In this document: positions 25,907 through 32,938 of the stretch, one piece after another | How positions within the stretch are numbered: position 1 is the first letter of the stretch | How the letters are laid out: each line of letters begins with the position of its first letter | NCBI RefSeq assembly: GCF_017115095.1 | Contig: NZ_JABXKI010000094.1 | Location: forward strand, 1-36,868 | DNA from: Nostoc sp. NMS4 | Lineage (GTDB): Bacteria > Cyanobacteriota > Cyanobacteriia > Cyanobacteriales > Nostocaceae | Direction of reading: 5' to 3' | DNA length: 36,868 nt | Position numbers and translations under genes: made by a program | Notes under the pieces: generated by a model | What the model saw: the letters and a program-made list of their open reading frames with translations, nothing else | What the model was told of the DNA's origin: nothing | Database searches by the model: none

Positions 25907-26146
25907 GTGGATTAGACATTCAGCAGTTGTTTAAAAAGCATGGATTTAGAGAAGCTAACCGAGTCTGCTATTAGTTACTGATTCACAAGGTAGCTATAGA
26001 GAGAGTGTGCATTCTTTAATCTGCTTTTTCTTTGTCTAAGATAAAATCCTAGAAGTTGCACTCTAATATCTTTGCTTTTTACCCCTGAATACCAGGGTAG
26101 TGAACCAGCTAATTCAATGCAGCGCCAGAAAATTTCTCTTCACCCT

Positions 26147-26174
26147 ATTCTAACGCAACCTTGCTAAAAATCAA
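26147..26174 (-). promoter_or_regulatory. Possible minus-strand promoter upstream of rne
   Basis: On the minus strand a TTGATT (26174-26169) and a TAGAAT (26152-26147) are 16 nt apart. If used, it would give a leader of roughly 850 nt for rne or a short RNA ending at the 25875 terminator. Confidence 0.3.
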
Positions 26175-26226
26175 TTCATATTACCTACCATGTCAGGACA
26201 ACTACTAGCAAGTTGCCTTACAGGGA

Positions 26227-28932
26227 TTATACCCCTAAAATTAGCCGATTGCGGTGGATGTGCAGGAGTTGAAATTCTACATTAGCCACTGTCTCTAGCA
26301 TAAATAGGATTTGTTCGGGACGCAACAGCAAACCGTCCTGGCGATAGCTACCTAGATAACGGATTACAGATGACATAGATTCTGCAACGTTTTTGTGGGT
26401 TTCTACTAACTCCAGTTCAAATAAGCGATCGCGCAGATTAATTAACTGGCTCTTGCCTGATTTAGTTGTTTGCTCGTACCAAAGTTCCTCTTTTGCTTTG
26501 ATTGTATCAATCCAGTTTTGCCATTGTATAGGTGTGGTTTCTGCAAGTGCTGCTACAGTAATCAAATACTCTGCCGACTCTAGCAGTTGGGTAGCGGCGC
26601 TAGCTTTTAAATCTATCTGCTCCACATTATATATAGGTATGTCTGTGGGCATTTCACGAGCCAACTTTGCTCGGAAAGTATCAACTTCCACTGGCACTGT
26701 TAACTCAAAATCTGCAATTTCACCACTGCTAGTAGCCCCTAGAGCTAAAGCAGTTGCTAGAGAAATGCGTGGCATTGGGTGAAACCCACCAGTGAAAGCA
26801 ATTGGTAAGCTTGCTCGCCGCACAACTCGGTCAAACAGACGGATTAAATCAAGATGGCTCATCAAAGCCATATTACCTTGTTTCCCAAACCAAACTCGCA
26901 GTCTTTGCGCCTTAGTTGTGTTGGGGACAAATTCGCCAGCAAATTTTGGGATGGCAGGTGATTCAATCACGATATTATGCCCAAAGTCGGTGCCACAGAC
27001 ACCACAATGAGAACAACCTTCAAAAGAGCAGTCGGGTACAATTGCAGCTTCTAGAGCGCGTTGCAAGTCTTCTTGGAGCCACTTTTTATCAATCCCGGTA
27101 TCAATATGATCCCAAGGTAGGGGGATATCGAGGGAGTGGGGAGTAGGGAGTGAGGAGTTAGGAGTTAGGAGTTGGGTATTTTGTCCATCTTCTCTGCCCT
27201 TGGGCGCTTCTGCGTGAAACAAATTCCATTCGCCATTTTCTATTTGGCGGTATTTCCAATCTAAATCGGCTTGGGCGATCGCAGTTCCCCAAGCGCTAAA
27301 AGCTCGATCTAAATTTTCATACCAGGAATCCATACCAGCACCTAATTCCCAGGCACGGCGGACTACTTTGCTCAAATTGCGATCGCCTCGTCCCACAAAA
27401 TCTTCCATTGCCGAAATGCGGACATCGGTAAAATTTACCTTCACTGCCTTGATTCGGCGGAATTCTTGCCGTAACAAGTTTTGTTTGCGCTTAAATTCAG
27501 AGGTAGAAACTGAGTGCCACTGGAATGGTGTATGGGGCTTGGGCGTAAAGTTAGAAATTGTCAGGTTAAAGTTTAGGGGTTTTCTGCCCTTACCTCGACA
27601 TTCTCGCTGTAGCCAGCTTACTGTTTCCGCAATGCCCAAAACATCAATATCCGTCTCACCCGGCAAGCCAATCATAAAATACAACTTTATTTTATCCCAG
27701 CCTTGCTCCCAAGCGGTTTTCACCCCCCGCAACAATTCTTCATTCGTCAACCCCTTATTCACAATATCTCGCATCCGCTGAGTACCAGCTTCTGGAGCAA
27801 AAGTCAGTCCACCTTGGCGCGTACCTCCCAGGATGTTGGCAATATTTTCATCAAATCTGTCTACCCGTTGGCTTGGTAGAGTCAGAGAAATGTTTTCATT
27901 TTTTAAGCGATTTTTGATTTCCATCCCCACTGCTGGTAGGGATAAATAATCAGAACAACTCAGAGATAGTAGGGAAAACTCATTGTAACCAGTTGCCCGC
28001 ATTCCCTGTTCAATTGCTTCTACAACCTGATCGGGTTCCACATCCCGTGCTGGTCGAGTCAGCATTCCTGGTTGACAAAAGCGGCAGCCACGAGTGCAAC
28101 CACGCCGAATCTCAATGGTCAAGCGGTCATGCACCGTTTCTACGTAGGGAACTAACCCAATGGAATATGCTGGTATGGGAGTTGCAACCCGTCGCAGAAT
28201 TCGTTTTGGTACGTCAGGGCGAGAAGGATGAACTGAGCCATCCTCGGCCATGTCGTAAAACTGGGGAACATATACGCCTGGTATCTGTGCCAAATCCAGT
28301 AATATATCTTCCCGACTCAATCCTGCTTGTTTGCCTTCTTCTAACACCAAACCAATTTCTGGCAGCAGTTCTTCTCCATCTCCAAGGGCGATAAAGTCGA
28401 AAAAGTCAGCATAAGGCTCAGGATTTGATGTCGCTGTTTGCCCACCAGCGAAAATTAGGGGAAAATAGGACTGGGTATCGTTAAATTCTCCCCTGCCCCC
28501 TTGCCCCTCTGCCCCTCTGCTCCCCTGCCTCTCTCGCCACGTCAAGGGAATTCCAGCCAAATCCAACATTTCCAGGATATTAGTAGCACCCAGTTCGTAA
28601 CTGAGACTAAAGCCTAAAATGTCGAATTCTGTAAGCGATCGCTTTGACTCTACCGCAAACAATGGCGTATTTGTTTCGCGTAGTTTGGCTGCCAGGTCTT
28701 TTCCTGGGAGGTAGGCGCGATCGCACAATTGACGAGGTTGGGCATTCAAGATGTTATAAAGGATGATGTGCCCTAAATTAGATGCACCGACTTCATATAC
28801 TTCTGGGTAGGTTAAAACCCAATGTATTGCTGTCGTATCCCAAGGTTTGTGTACTGCTAACAACTCGTTACCCAGGTAACGGGCTGGTTTTAAAATATCC
28901 GACGTTATTAATCTTTCAACTGCAACAACCAC
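26227..28932 (-). CDS. B12-binding-type radical SAM protein fused to DUF2344 domain
   Basis: 901 residues. The N-terminal part resembles a cobalamin-binding-like Rossmann region (YEVGASNLGHIILYNILN...). The radical SAM core carries IRRGCTRGCRFCQPG with the CxxxCxxC cluster motif, then FAPEAGTQRMRDIVNKG and KLYFMIGLPGETD. The C-terminal DUF2344 domain begins about residue 675 (LRVWFGKQGNMALMSHLDLIRLFDRVVRRA, FTGGFHPMPRISLATAL). This fused form corresponds to the TIGR03960 + TIGR03936 pair, which are separate genes next to rng/rne in Firmicutes. The reaction is unknown. Two linkers are built from genomic repeats read in frame: residues about 131-148 (RQGSRGAEGQGGRG) and about 585-600 (LLTPNSSLPTPHS). 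rne follows on the same strand. Confidence 0.9.
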   Translation of the reverse strand: MVVAVERLITSDILKPARYLGNELLAVHKPWDTTAIHWVLTYPEVYEVGASNLGHIILYNILNAQPRQLCDRAYLPGKDLAAKLRETNTPLFAVESKRSLTEFDILGFSLSYELGATNILEMLDLAGIPLTWRERQGSRGAEGQGGRGEFNDTQSYFPLIFAGGQTATSNPEPYADFFDFIALGDGEELLPEIGLVLEEGKQAGLSREDILLDLAQIPGVYVPQFYDMAEDGSVHPSRPDVPKRILRRVATPIPAYSIGLVPYVETVHDRLTIEIRRGCTRGCRFCQPGMLTRPARDVEPDQVVEAIEQGMRATGYNEFSLLSLSCSDYLSLPAVGMEIKNRLKNENISLTLPSQRVDRFDENIANILGGTRQGGLTFAPEAGTQRMRDIVNKGLTNEELLRGVKTAWEQGWDKIKLYFMIGLPGETDIDVLGIAETVSWLQRECRGKGRKPLNFNLTISNFTPKPHTPFQWHSVSTSEFKRKQNLLRQEFRRIKAVKVNFTDVRISAMEDFVGRGDRNLSKVVRRAWELGAGMDSWYENLDRAFSAWGTAIAQADLDWKYRQIENGEWNLFHAEAPKGREDGQNTQLLTPNSSLPTPHSLDIPLPWDHIDTGIDKKWLQEDLQRALEAAIVPDCSFEGCSHCGVCGTDFGHNIVIESPAIPKFAGEFVPNTTKAQRLRVWFGKQGNMALMSHLDLIRLFDRVVRRASLPIAFTGGFHPMPRISLATALALGATSSGEIADFELTVPVEVDTFRAKLAREMPTDIPIYNVEQIDLKASAATQLLESAEYLITVAALAETTPIQWQNWIDTIKAKEELWYEQTTKSGKSQLINLRDRLFELELVETHKNVAESMSSVIRYLGSYRQDGLLLRPEQILFMLETVANVEFQLLHIHRNRLILGV
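27131..27177. repeat. In-frame GGAGTTA-type repeat in the radical SAM gene
   Basis: GGGAGTAGGGAGTGAGGAGT is followed by TAGGAGTTAGGAGTTGGG, the same heptad class as at 20748-20875. The minus-strand gene reads it as PNSSLPTPHS without breaking the frame. Confidence 0.75.
28487..28537. repeat. In-frame pyrimidine/purine tract in the radical SAM gene
   Basis: CTCCCCTGCCCCCTTGCCCC and further CTCTGCCCCTCTG units. This is the complement of the AGGGGAGGC purine repeat at 12831-12955. It is translated on the minus strand as a Gly/Arg-rich linker. Confidence 0.75.
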
Positions 28933-29080
28933 TGTGCTATCTTCTAGCTACCTTAATTACAGCTATCCAACCCTAACCTTAGCATTGAATTAGGTCTTAT
29001 AACAGAGTTTATCGTTGCAACTTACAACTCCTTTACATAAAGTGCATTTATTGCCCGAACCTTTGTGCTTTTACATAAAG

Positions 29081-29410
29081 TTATGTTTGGGCTAACTCGG
29101 CTTCAGCATCTAATATTTCAAATACCCTATCGAGTTGCGTCAGTTCAAAAATAATTCTAACTTGTGGAGCAACAGCGCAAAGTCGGCAACTTCGTCCTAA
29201 AGTAAGAGCCAGCTTATGTGTAGATAACAATGCCATCAACCCCGCGCTGTCTAAAGATTCTACTGCTGCGAGGTCTACTACCAAGATCGAAATACCATTT
29301 TGCGCCAAGGCTGTAGTCATATCTCGTTCAAATTCCAAGGCGTTTGCAGCATTTAAACACCCTTGGGGACGAATAACTGCAATCTTGGGATAGTTAAGCA
29401 CTGCCTGCAT
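29081..29410 (-). CDS. STAS-domain protein (anti-sigma-factor antagonist type)
   Basis: A single STAS domain of 109 residues: PKIAVIRPQGCLNAANALEFERDM, ISILVVDLAAVESLDSAGLMALLSTHKLA and a C-terminal LTQLDRVFEILD. Ser55 in LDSAGL is the position phosphorylated in SpoIIAA/RsbV-type antagonists. Family role: in the unphosphorylated state it binds an anti-sigma kinase and releases its target; the partner kinase and phosphatase are not in this window. AGGA lies just before the ATG (minus strand). It stands alone, 148 bp from the start of the upstream-lying radical SAM gene, which is on the same strand and ahead in the map. Confidence 0.9.
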   Translation of the reverse strand: MQAVLNYPKIAVIRPQGCLNAANALEFERDMTTALAQNGISILVVDLAAVESLDSAGLMALLSTHKLALTLGRSCRLCAVAPQVRIIFELTQLDRVFEILDAEAELAQT

Positions 29411-29881
29411 AATTACATCCTATTAAGAATTTTGAAGCGTCAAGCTAAGAATTATTTGAACATAAACTCTATTTTGTTGCATCGACCATACGTCTTAGCT
29501 CTCTTTGCTGAATCTTTATTGCTTTAGTATGTCTGTTTAAAGATTGTTATAATTCCAGGTTAAAATGTGTTTATATATACTTTTTTTTTATGTCACTTCA
29601 AAAACAATCTACTATAGACGGCCATAGAGCAGACAAATTATCAGTAACTCTGCTGAGAAAGCTTGCTTAGTCTATAACTAAAGCTAATTTAGCTAAGTCT
29701 TACCGTTAGGTTAAATCTCCCACTCTAGCGTTGCTGATGGCTTATGGCAAAGTCAGAGTGAATTATCTATCTAACTAATTAAATTGTGATATATATCACT
29801 AGCAAGTTAGTCTTTGGATCACTCTTTATACTGAGGCTGATCTGGGATGATTAGTATCTTATTACAGTTGGGTTATTACTT
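29411..29881. other. Intergenic region with a CRP-like site
   Basis: About 470 bp without a gene, between divergent STAS (minus) and a small unknown gene (plus). It contains a 9-T run (29581-29589) and a perfect 14-bp palindrome at 29786-29799, described separately. No RNA gene was recognised. Confidence 0.6.
29785..29800. promoter_or_regulatory. CRP-type binding site candidate (TGTGA-N6-TCACT)
   Basis: TTGTGATATATATCACTA contains the perfect palindrome GTGATATATATCAC (29786-29799) and matches TGTGA-N6-TCACA at 9 of 10 fixed positions. It lies 82 bp before the ATG at 29882. A TATACT (29827-29832) could be the -10, which would put the site centre about 46 bp upstream of the start point, close to a class II activator position. 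Confidence 0.55.
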
Positions 29882-30082
29882 ATGAGAACTCAGTACGCTA
29901 TTCGTAAATTGGTAGAAAAAGCTCTTGACATTAAAAAACTAACTCCTGAGATAGAGAATGAAATCAATTCAGAGCTGACGGAACTGGGTTACATTTCTGA
30001 TGTTGATTACGAAGCCCTAGAATTATTAATGGCAGAGATGGATGCTGGACGAATTCAGTTGGTTCCTAGTCTGGGATTTTAA
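29882..30082 (+). CDS. Small conserved-looking protein of unknown function
   Basis: 66 residues, acidic, predicted all-helical: MRTQYAIRKLVEKALDIKKL, ENEINSELTELGYISDVDYEALELLMAEMDAG and a C-terminal VPSLGF. No signal peptide, membrane segment or cysteine is present. The composition and codon use look like a real gene and a CRP-like site and possible -10 lie upstream, but I do not recognise the family. The alternation of charged and hydrophobic positions suggests a small helical-hairpin protein. A repeat of the Nostoc interspersed type follows immediately. Confidence 0.65.
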   Translation: MRTQYAIRKLVEKALDIKKLTPEIENEINSELTELGYISDVDYEALELLMAEMDAGRIQLVPSLGF

Positions 30083-30084
30083 AA

Positions 30085-30178
30085 TAATTCGTAATTCGTA
30101 ATACAACTCTTCTCCCAAGGGGAGACGCTACGCGAAGGAGAGGCTGCACTTCGACAGGGAGTAGGAGGAGAATCATAA
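30085..30178. repeat. Interspersed palindromic repeat
   Basis: CTTCTCCCAAGGGGAGACGC is followed by TACGCGAAGGAGAGGCTGC and AGTAGGAGGAG. The first part is a CTCCC/GGGAG hairpin and the tail is the familiar cgctacgcgaa motif. It is related to the repeat at 3496-3556 and lies between convergent small genes. Confidence 0.6.
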
Positions 30179-30182
30179 GTGC

Positions 30183-30551
30183 CTAATCCCCAATCCCCAA
30201 TCCATCTTGATATGCTTGCCAAAGCTGGTGAATAAACTGATTGAGTTGCTGCTTTGCGGCTGAATCAGGTTCAGTTTTTGGTTCTTTTGCTAAAAGTTGG
30301 CTTAAGAAGGTAATTACTTCTGTGTCTAAAGCTGGGCGAAATAAATTGGCAGGCCAAAGTAAGTCAGACGCATCTCGCAAATCGGTAATTAGCGGTGATT
30401 CTTGAATAAAAGTGACCATTAATAAAGGACGCACCCAGCACAATTGGCGGGAAACTACAAATTGAATGACTTCTGCATACAGGTTCCTGTCGCCATACTC
30501 TAAAGACACTATTTGTCCGGGTTGAAGAAAATCTAGGCTCATTTCCATCAT
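30183..30551 (-). CDS. Hypothetical protein, probably cyanobacteria-specific
   Basis: 122 residues, soluble. The N-terminal half (LDFLQPGQIVSLEYGDRNLYAEVIQFVVSRQLCWVRPLLM) looks like a small beta-barrel; the C-terminal half (SAAKQQLNQFIHQLWQAYQDG) is helical and the middle contains DLLWPANLFRPALDTEVI. No known catalytic motif is seen. I do not recognise a named family. It starts at MMEMS with two possible ATGs (30551 or 30545); the choice is unimportant. It is divergent from clpS, with about 300 bp of gap holding a repeat-like sequence near 30660-30720. Confidence 0.7.
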   Translation of the reverse strand: MMEMSLDFLQPGQIVSLEYGDRNLYAEVIQFVVSRQLCWVRPLLMVTFIQESPLITDLRDASDLLWPANLFRPALDTEVITFLSQLLAKEPKTEPDSAAKQQLNQFIHQLWQAYQDGLGIGD

Positions 30552-30849
30552 TATGGAGTTTTGGCAAGGGTGAGGATTATTTGGTAATTTCCTTAATCTT
30601 AAAAGTGAAAATGCGCTACGTTTAAGGAAAGCTTCTGTAAGATTAGGGTAGCACTCTTAGGAGAGCCATGCCTTAGACGCGTGCCTTATCAAGTGGCTAC
30701 GCAAAGCTAATACAACCAATCCCTGGCAGCAAAGGGTTTTCCTAGCATAGTATCTGAGCAGAAATACTATAGAATAGGTAAACAACTGTTGAGCGATCGC
30801 AAAACAGAGACTTTGTTGTAGTGAAGTAACGAGAAAAGAGCAAAGAGCC
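30552..30849. other. Divergent intergenic region before clpS
   Basis: It contains a repeat-like segment (about 30660-30735: GCCTTAGACGCGTGCC, GGCTACGCAAAGC, AATCCCTGGCAGC) of the same GC-rich interspersed type as elsewhere in the window, a TATAGAAT (about 30768-30775) that may be a -10 for clpS, and a HIP1 site near 30794. No gene was found. Confidence 0.5.
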
Positions 30850-31131
30850 GTGTCAGTTGAAACTATTGAAAAGCCTTCCACAACCCGCAAGCTCGCGCCT
30901 CGGTATCGCGTTTTGCTCCATAACGACGACTACAACTCTATGGAGCATGTTGTACAGTCACTAATTGCTACTGTACCAAGCCTTACCCAACCCCAAGCTG
31001 TGAGCATCATGATGGAAGCTCATACCAACGGGCTAGCTTTAGTCATTACTTGCGCCCTAGAACACGCTGAGTTTTATTGCGAAACATTGATAAGTCACGG
31101 TTTAAGTAGCACGATTGAACCTGATGAATAG
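30850..31131 (+). CDS. clpS: ATP-dependent Clp protease adaptor ClpS
   Basis: Delivers N-degron substrates to the ClpC/ClpA unfoldase. 93 residues. The diagnostic YRVLLHNDDYNSMEHVVQSL carries the Asn25-Asp26-Asp27 residues that bind the substrate alpha-amino group, followed by QAVSIMMEAHTNGLALVITCALEHAEFYCETLISHGLSSTIEPD. It starts at a GTG with only a weak purine stretch before it. Cyanobacteria commonly hold two clpS paralogues; which one this is is not clear. A membrane protease gene follows on the same strand after a short heptad repeat. Confidence 0.94.
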   Translation: MSVETIEKPSTTRKLAPRYRVLLHNDDYNSMEHVVQSLIATVPSLTQPQAVSIMMEAHTNGLALVITCALEHAEFYCETLISHGLSSTIEPDE

Positions 31132-31132
31132 T

Positions 31133-31172
31133 TATTGGTCATTAGTCATTAGTCATTGGTCATTAGTCAAAA
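31133..31172. repeat. RGTCATT heptad array between clpS and the CPBP gene
   Basis: Five consecutive heptads of the form (A/G)GTCATT follow the clpS stop directly. It is the same class as at 19910-19945 and, in reverse complement, in gltS. The longer frame of the CPBP gene starting at a TTG (31156) lies inside the repeat, which argues against that start. Confidence 0.7.
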
Positions 31173-31203
31173 TATAGAATGTTGGCTGGTGGCTTACATT
31201 GGT

Positions 31204-32028
31204 ATGAAAGAAAACCTTGTCCGTTTAGCTGAACGCCCTGCCCCTATTAGGCTGGGTGCTTTTATTTTGACTTTATTGTTGCTATGGTTGCCATTGGCTA
31301 CACCAGTATACTTACTAGTGCATGATTCAAACTTAGAAAGTATATTGACATTGGTGTTGTTATATGCAGTATTTATTTTTCTCTTGAGACTATGGGGTAA
31401 ATATGTCTACCAACAGCCCCAAATTCTGCGGCATTATGGCTTAGTATTCACGCGCCAAAATGGTGTAGATTTACTGCGTGGCTTGGCTATCGGGATAATT
31501 AATATTCTGATACTTTTTGGGGTAGAAAGTTTATTGGGTTGGTTGGTGTGGCAACAACCGAAAGTTTTCTTGCTGAAAGTTGTTTTAGAGGGTTTACTTG
31601 TTGGCTTAGGTGTTGGATTTGCTGAGGAATTGTTATTTCGAGGCTGGTTGCTAGATGAATTACAACGAGATTACAGTCTGCGTGTGGCACTGTGGACAGA
31701 TGCAACTGCCTTTGCTACATTGCACTTTATTAAACCCTTGGAAGCAATTATTCATACACTACCGCAATTTCCAGCTTTAGTACTGCTGGGGTTAACGCAA
31801 GTATGGGGAAAGCGTTGGCGGAGGGGACGCTTGGGTTTTCCAATTGGTCTACATGGTGGTTTTGTGTGGGGCTATTACATAATTAATGTGGGTAAATTAG
31901 TCAAATATTCGGGTCTTGTTCCTGATTGGGTAACTGGTGTGAATAATAATCCCCTGCAAGGAGTGATGGGCGTGTTGTTAATGAGTGTACTAGCTTTGTG
32001 GATACGAGGGCGAACAGTAAAGAATTAA
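31204..32028 (+). CDS. CPBP family intramembrane metalloprotease
   Basis: A multi-pass membrane protein of about 274 residues. Membrane segments are at about LGAFILTLLLLWLPLATPVYLLV, SILTLVLLYAVFIFLL, IGIINILILFGV and two in the C-terminal half. The CAAX-protease/bacteriocin-processing signature is complete: EELLFRGWLLDELQ (EExxxR), FATLHF (His) and the final HGGFVWGYY (His). Family members are glutamic/metallo intramembrane endopeptidases, some giving bacteriocin self-immunity. The ATG at 31204 is preferred over the TTG inside the heptad repeat. It may be co-transcribed with clpS; a functional link between the two is unproven. Confidence 0.88.
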   Translation: MKENLVRLAERPAPIRLGAFILTLLLLWLPLATPVYLLVHDSNLESILTLVLLYAVFIFLLRLWGKYVYQQPQILRHYGLVFTRQNGVDLLRGLAIGIINILILFGVESLLGWLVWQQPKVFLLKVVLEGLLVGLGVGFAEELLFRGWLLDELQRDYSLRVALWTDATAFATLHFIKPLEAIIHTLPQFPALVLLGLTQVWGKRWRRGRLGFPIGLHGGFVWGYYIINVGKLVKYSGLVPDWVTGVNNNPLQGVMGVLLMSVLALWIRGRTVKN

Positions 32029-32065
32029 AAATGGGTAATGAACTTGTAGAAAAATAAAATATCGG

Positions 32066-32097
32066 CTAAAAAGGAACTACATTAATATTCCTTTTAG
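32066..32097 (+). terminator. Hairpin after the CPBP gene
   Basis: CTAAAAAGGAA (32066-32076) pairs with TTCCTTTTAG (32088-32097) with one bulged A and an 11-nt loop, 38 bp past the stop. There is no T-run after it, so it is only a moderate terminator candidate. Confidence 0.4.
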
Positions 32098-32168
32098 GCA
32101 AAGTATCAGAGTATAGCCAAAAGGTTTTTAGAGATTCAACATCAAACAAATATTTAGGGTTAAAAATA

Positions 32169-32660
32169 ATGGATTGTAGTCGTCTGGAATATATCAAAAA
32201 TGTCAATGATGATGATGATAAAAAATGGGCGTATAAAAGCTATCCTGTTGGAGAGGCGTATAAAGACTATTCTATTGGGGATGACTTTCAGCTGAACTTT
32301 AAAGAGGGTGCAGGTGTAGATACTCACGCCTTTAAGTTACCAAAAGGATCTCTTATCATTCTTTCTCAAAAACTACGTGAGTACGAGCGAGCCTTGACGC
32401 ACGTAGTTGAACTGGTTAATGAGGGAAGTGAAGATAAACCTCAATGGGAAACAGGTACATGGGGTATTTTCCGATGGGTTAAGGTTCGTTGGATTGCTGA
32501 TTTCACAGATGTCAGCCGTATTCCTCTTGATAAAAAGGAAATGAGAGCCGAGTGGAGTTGCTTTGACACTAAAGCTAAATTGTTGTCTAGTCCAAGCTTG
32601 ATGAAGCAGTGGGGTACTATCGATGAATTAAGAGCGCACTTAGGAGAAGTTTTTAATTAA
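32169..32660 (+). CDS. Unrecognised protein, first of a two-gene cassette
   Basis: 163 residues, soluble and charged (NDDDDKK near the N-terminus). The central block KGSLIILSQKLREYERALTHVVELVNEG...WGIFRWVKVRWIADF alternates hydrophobic and charged residues like a small beta-barrel with conserved Trp residues (PUA/EVE-like by impression only). The C-terminal SLMKQWGTIDELRAHLGEV is probably helical. No catalytic motif, signal peptide or membrane segment was found. The next gene starts 3 bp after its stop, so the two are translated from one message. It is not assigned to a family; a stress-, toxin- or phage-related role is speculation. Confidence 0.6.
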   Translation: MDCSRLEYIKNVNDDDDKKWAYKSYPVGEAYKDYSIGDDFQLNFKEGAGVDTHAFKLPKGSLIILSQKLREYERALTHVVELVNEGSEDKPQWETGTWGIFRWVKVRWIADFTDVSRIPLDKKEMRAEWSCFDTKAKLLSSPSLMKQWGTIDELRAHLGEVFN

Positions 32661-32663
32661 ACG

Positions 32664-32894
32664 ATGACGCAATCCAACACCATTAAACAGCACCAAGCGC
32701 AAAGAATATTAGAATTATTTGCGATCGCACGTCAGCGATATTTAGATGCAGGGGGAAATCCTCGACGCACCCCAACGGGACTTAAGGGAGATGATTATAT
32801 GACAGATGAGGAAAGGCAAGAAGCGTTGGTATTAGGAAGACAAATTTTCCCACAAGAATATATCGATAATCGCAAATCGCCAAAAATGTACTAG
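32664..32894 (+). CDS. Small unrecognised protein, second of the cassette
   Basis: 76 residues: HQAQRILELFAIARQRYLDAGGNPRRTPTG, then KGDDYMTDEERQEALVLGRQIFPQEYI. It is mostly helical and charged, with no catalytic residues obvious. The ATG lies 3 bp after the preceding stop. It is followed at once by the convergent toxin gene, whose stop is 45 bp away. Confidence 0.6.
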   Translation: MTQSNTIKQHQAQRILELFAIARQRYLDAGGNPRRTPTGLKGDDYMTDEERQEALVLGRQIFPQEYIDNRKSPKMY

Positions 32895-32938
32895 ATGACT
32901 GCATGGGTGTCAGCTACACCACAGCAACGCCAATATTG

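Larger units (their letters stand above)
25290..26226. other. Long gene-free region upstream of rne (probable 5' leader)
   Basis: 937 bp between the fused radical SAM gene and rne, both on the minus strand, with no coding frame. It carries several minus-strand-compatible hairpins: AAATCAACC-N6-GGTTGATTT (25573-25596), ATCCTGAGT-N9-ACTCAGGAT (25645-25671) and a terminator-like stem with a T6 tail (25875-25906). A possible promoter is at about 26147-26174. RNase E leaders in several bacteria are long and mediate autoregulation; that this one does so is inference. Confidence 0.6.

Noticed and set aside
31156..31203. Upstream TTG start for the CPBP gene
   Set aside because: Its codons come from the RGTCATT repeat; the ATG at 31204 begins the conserved part.
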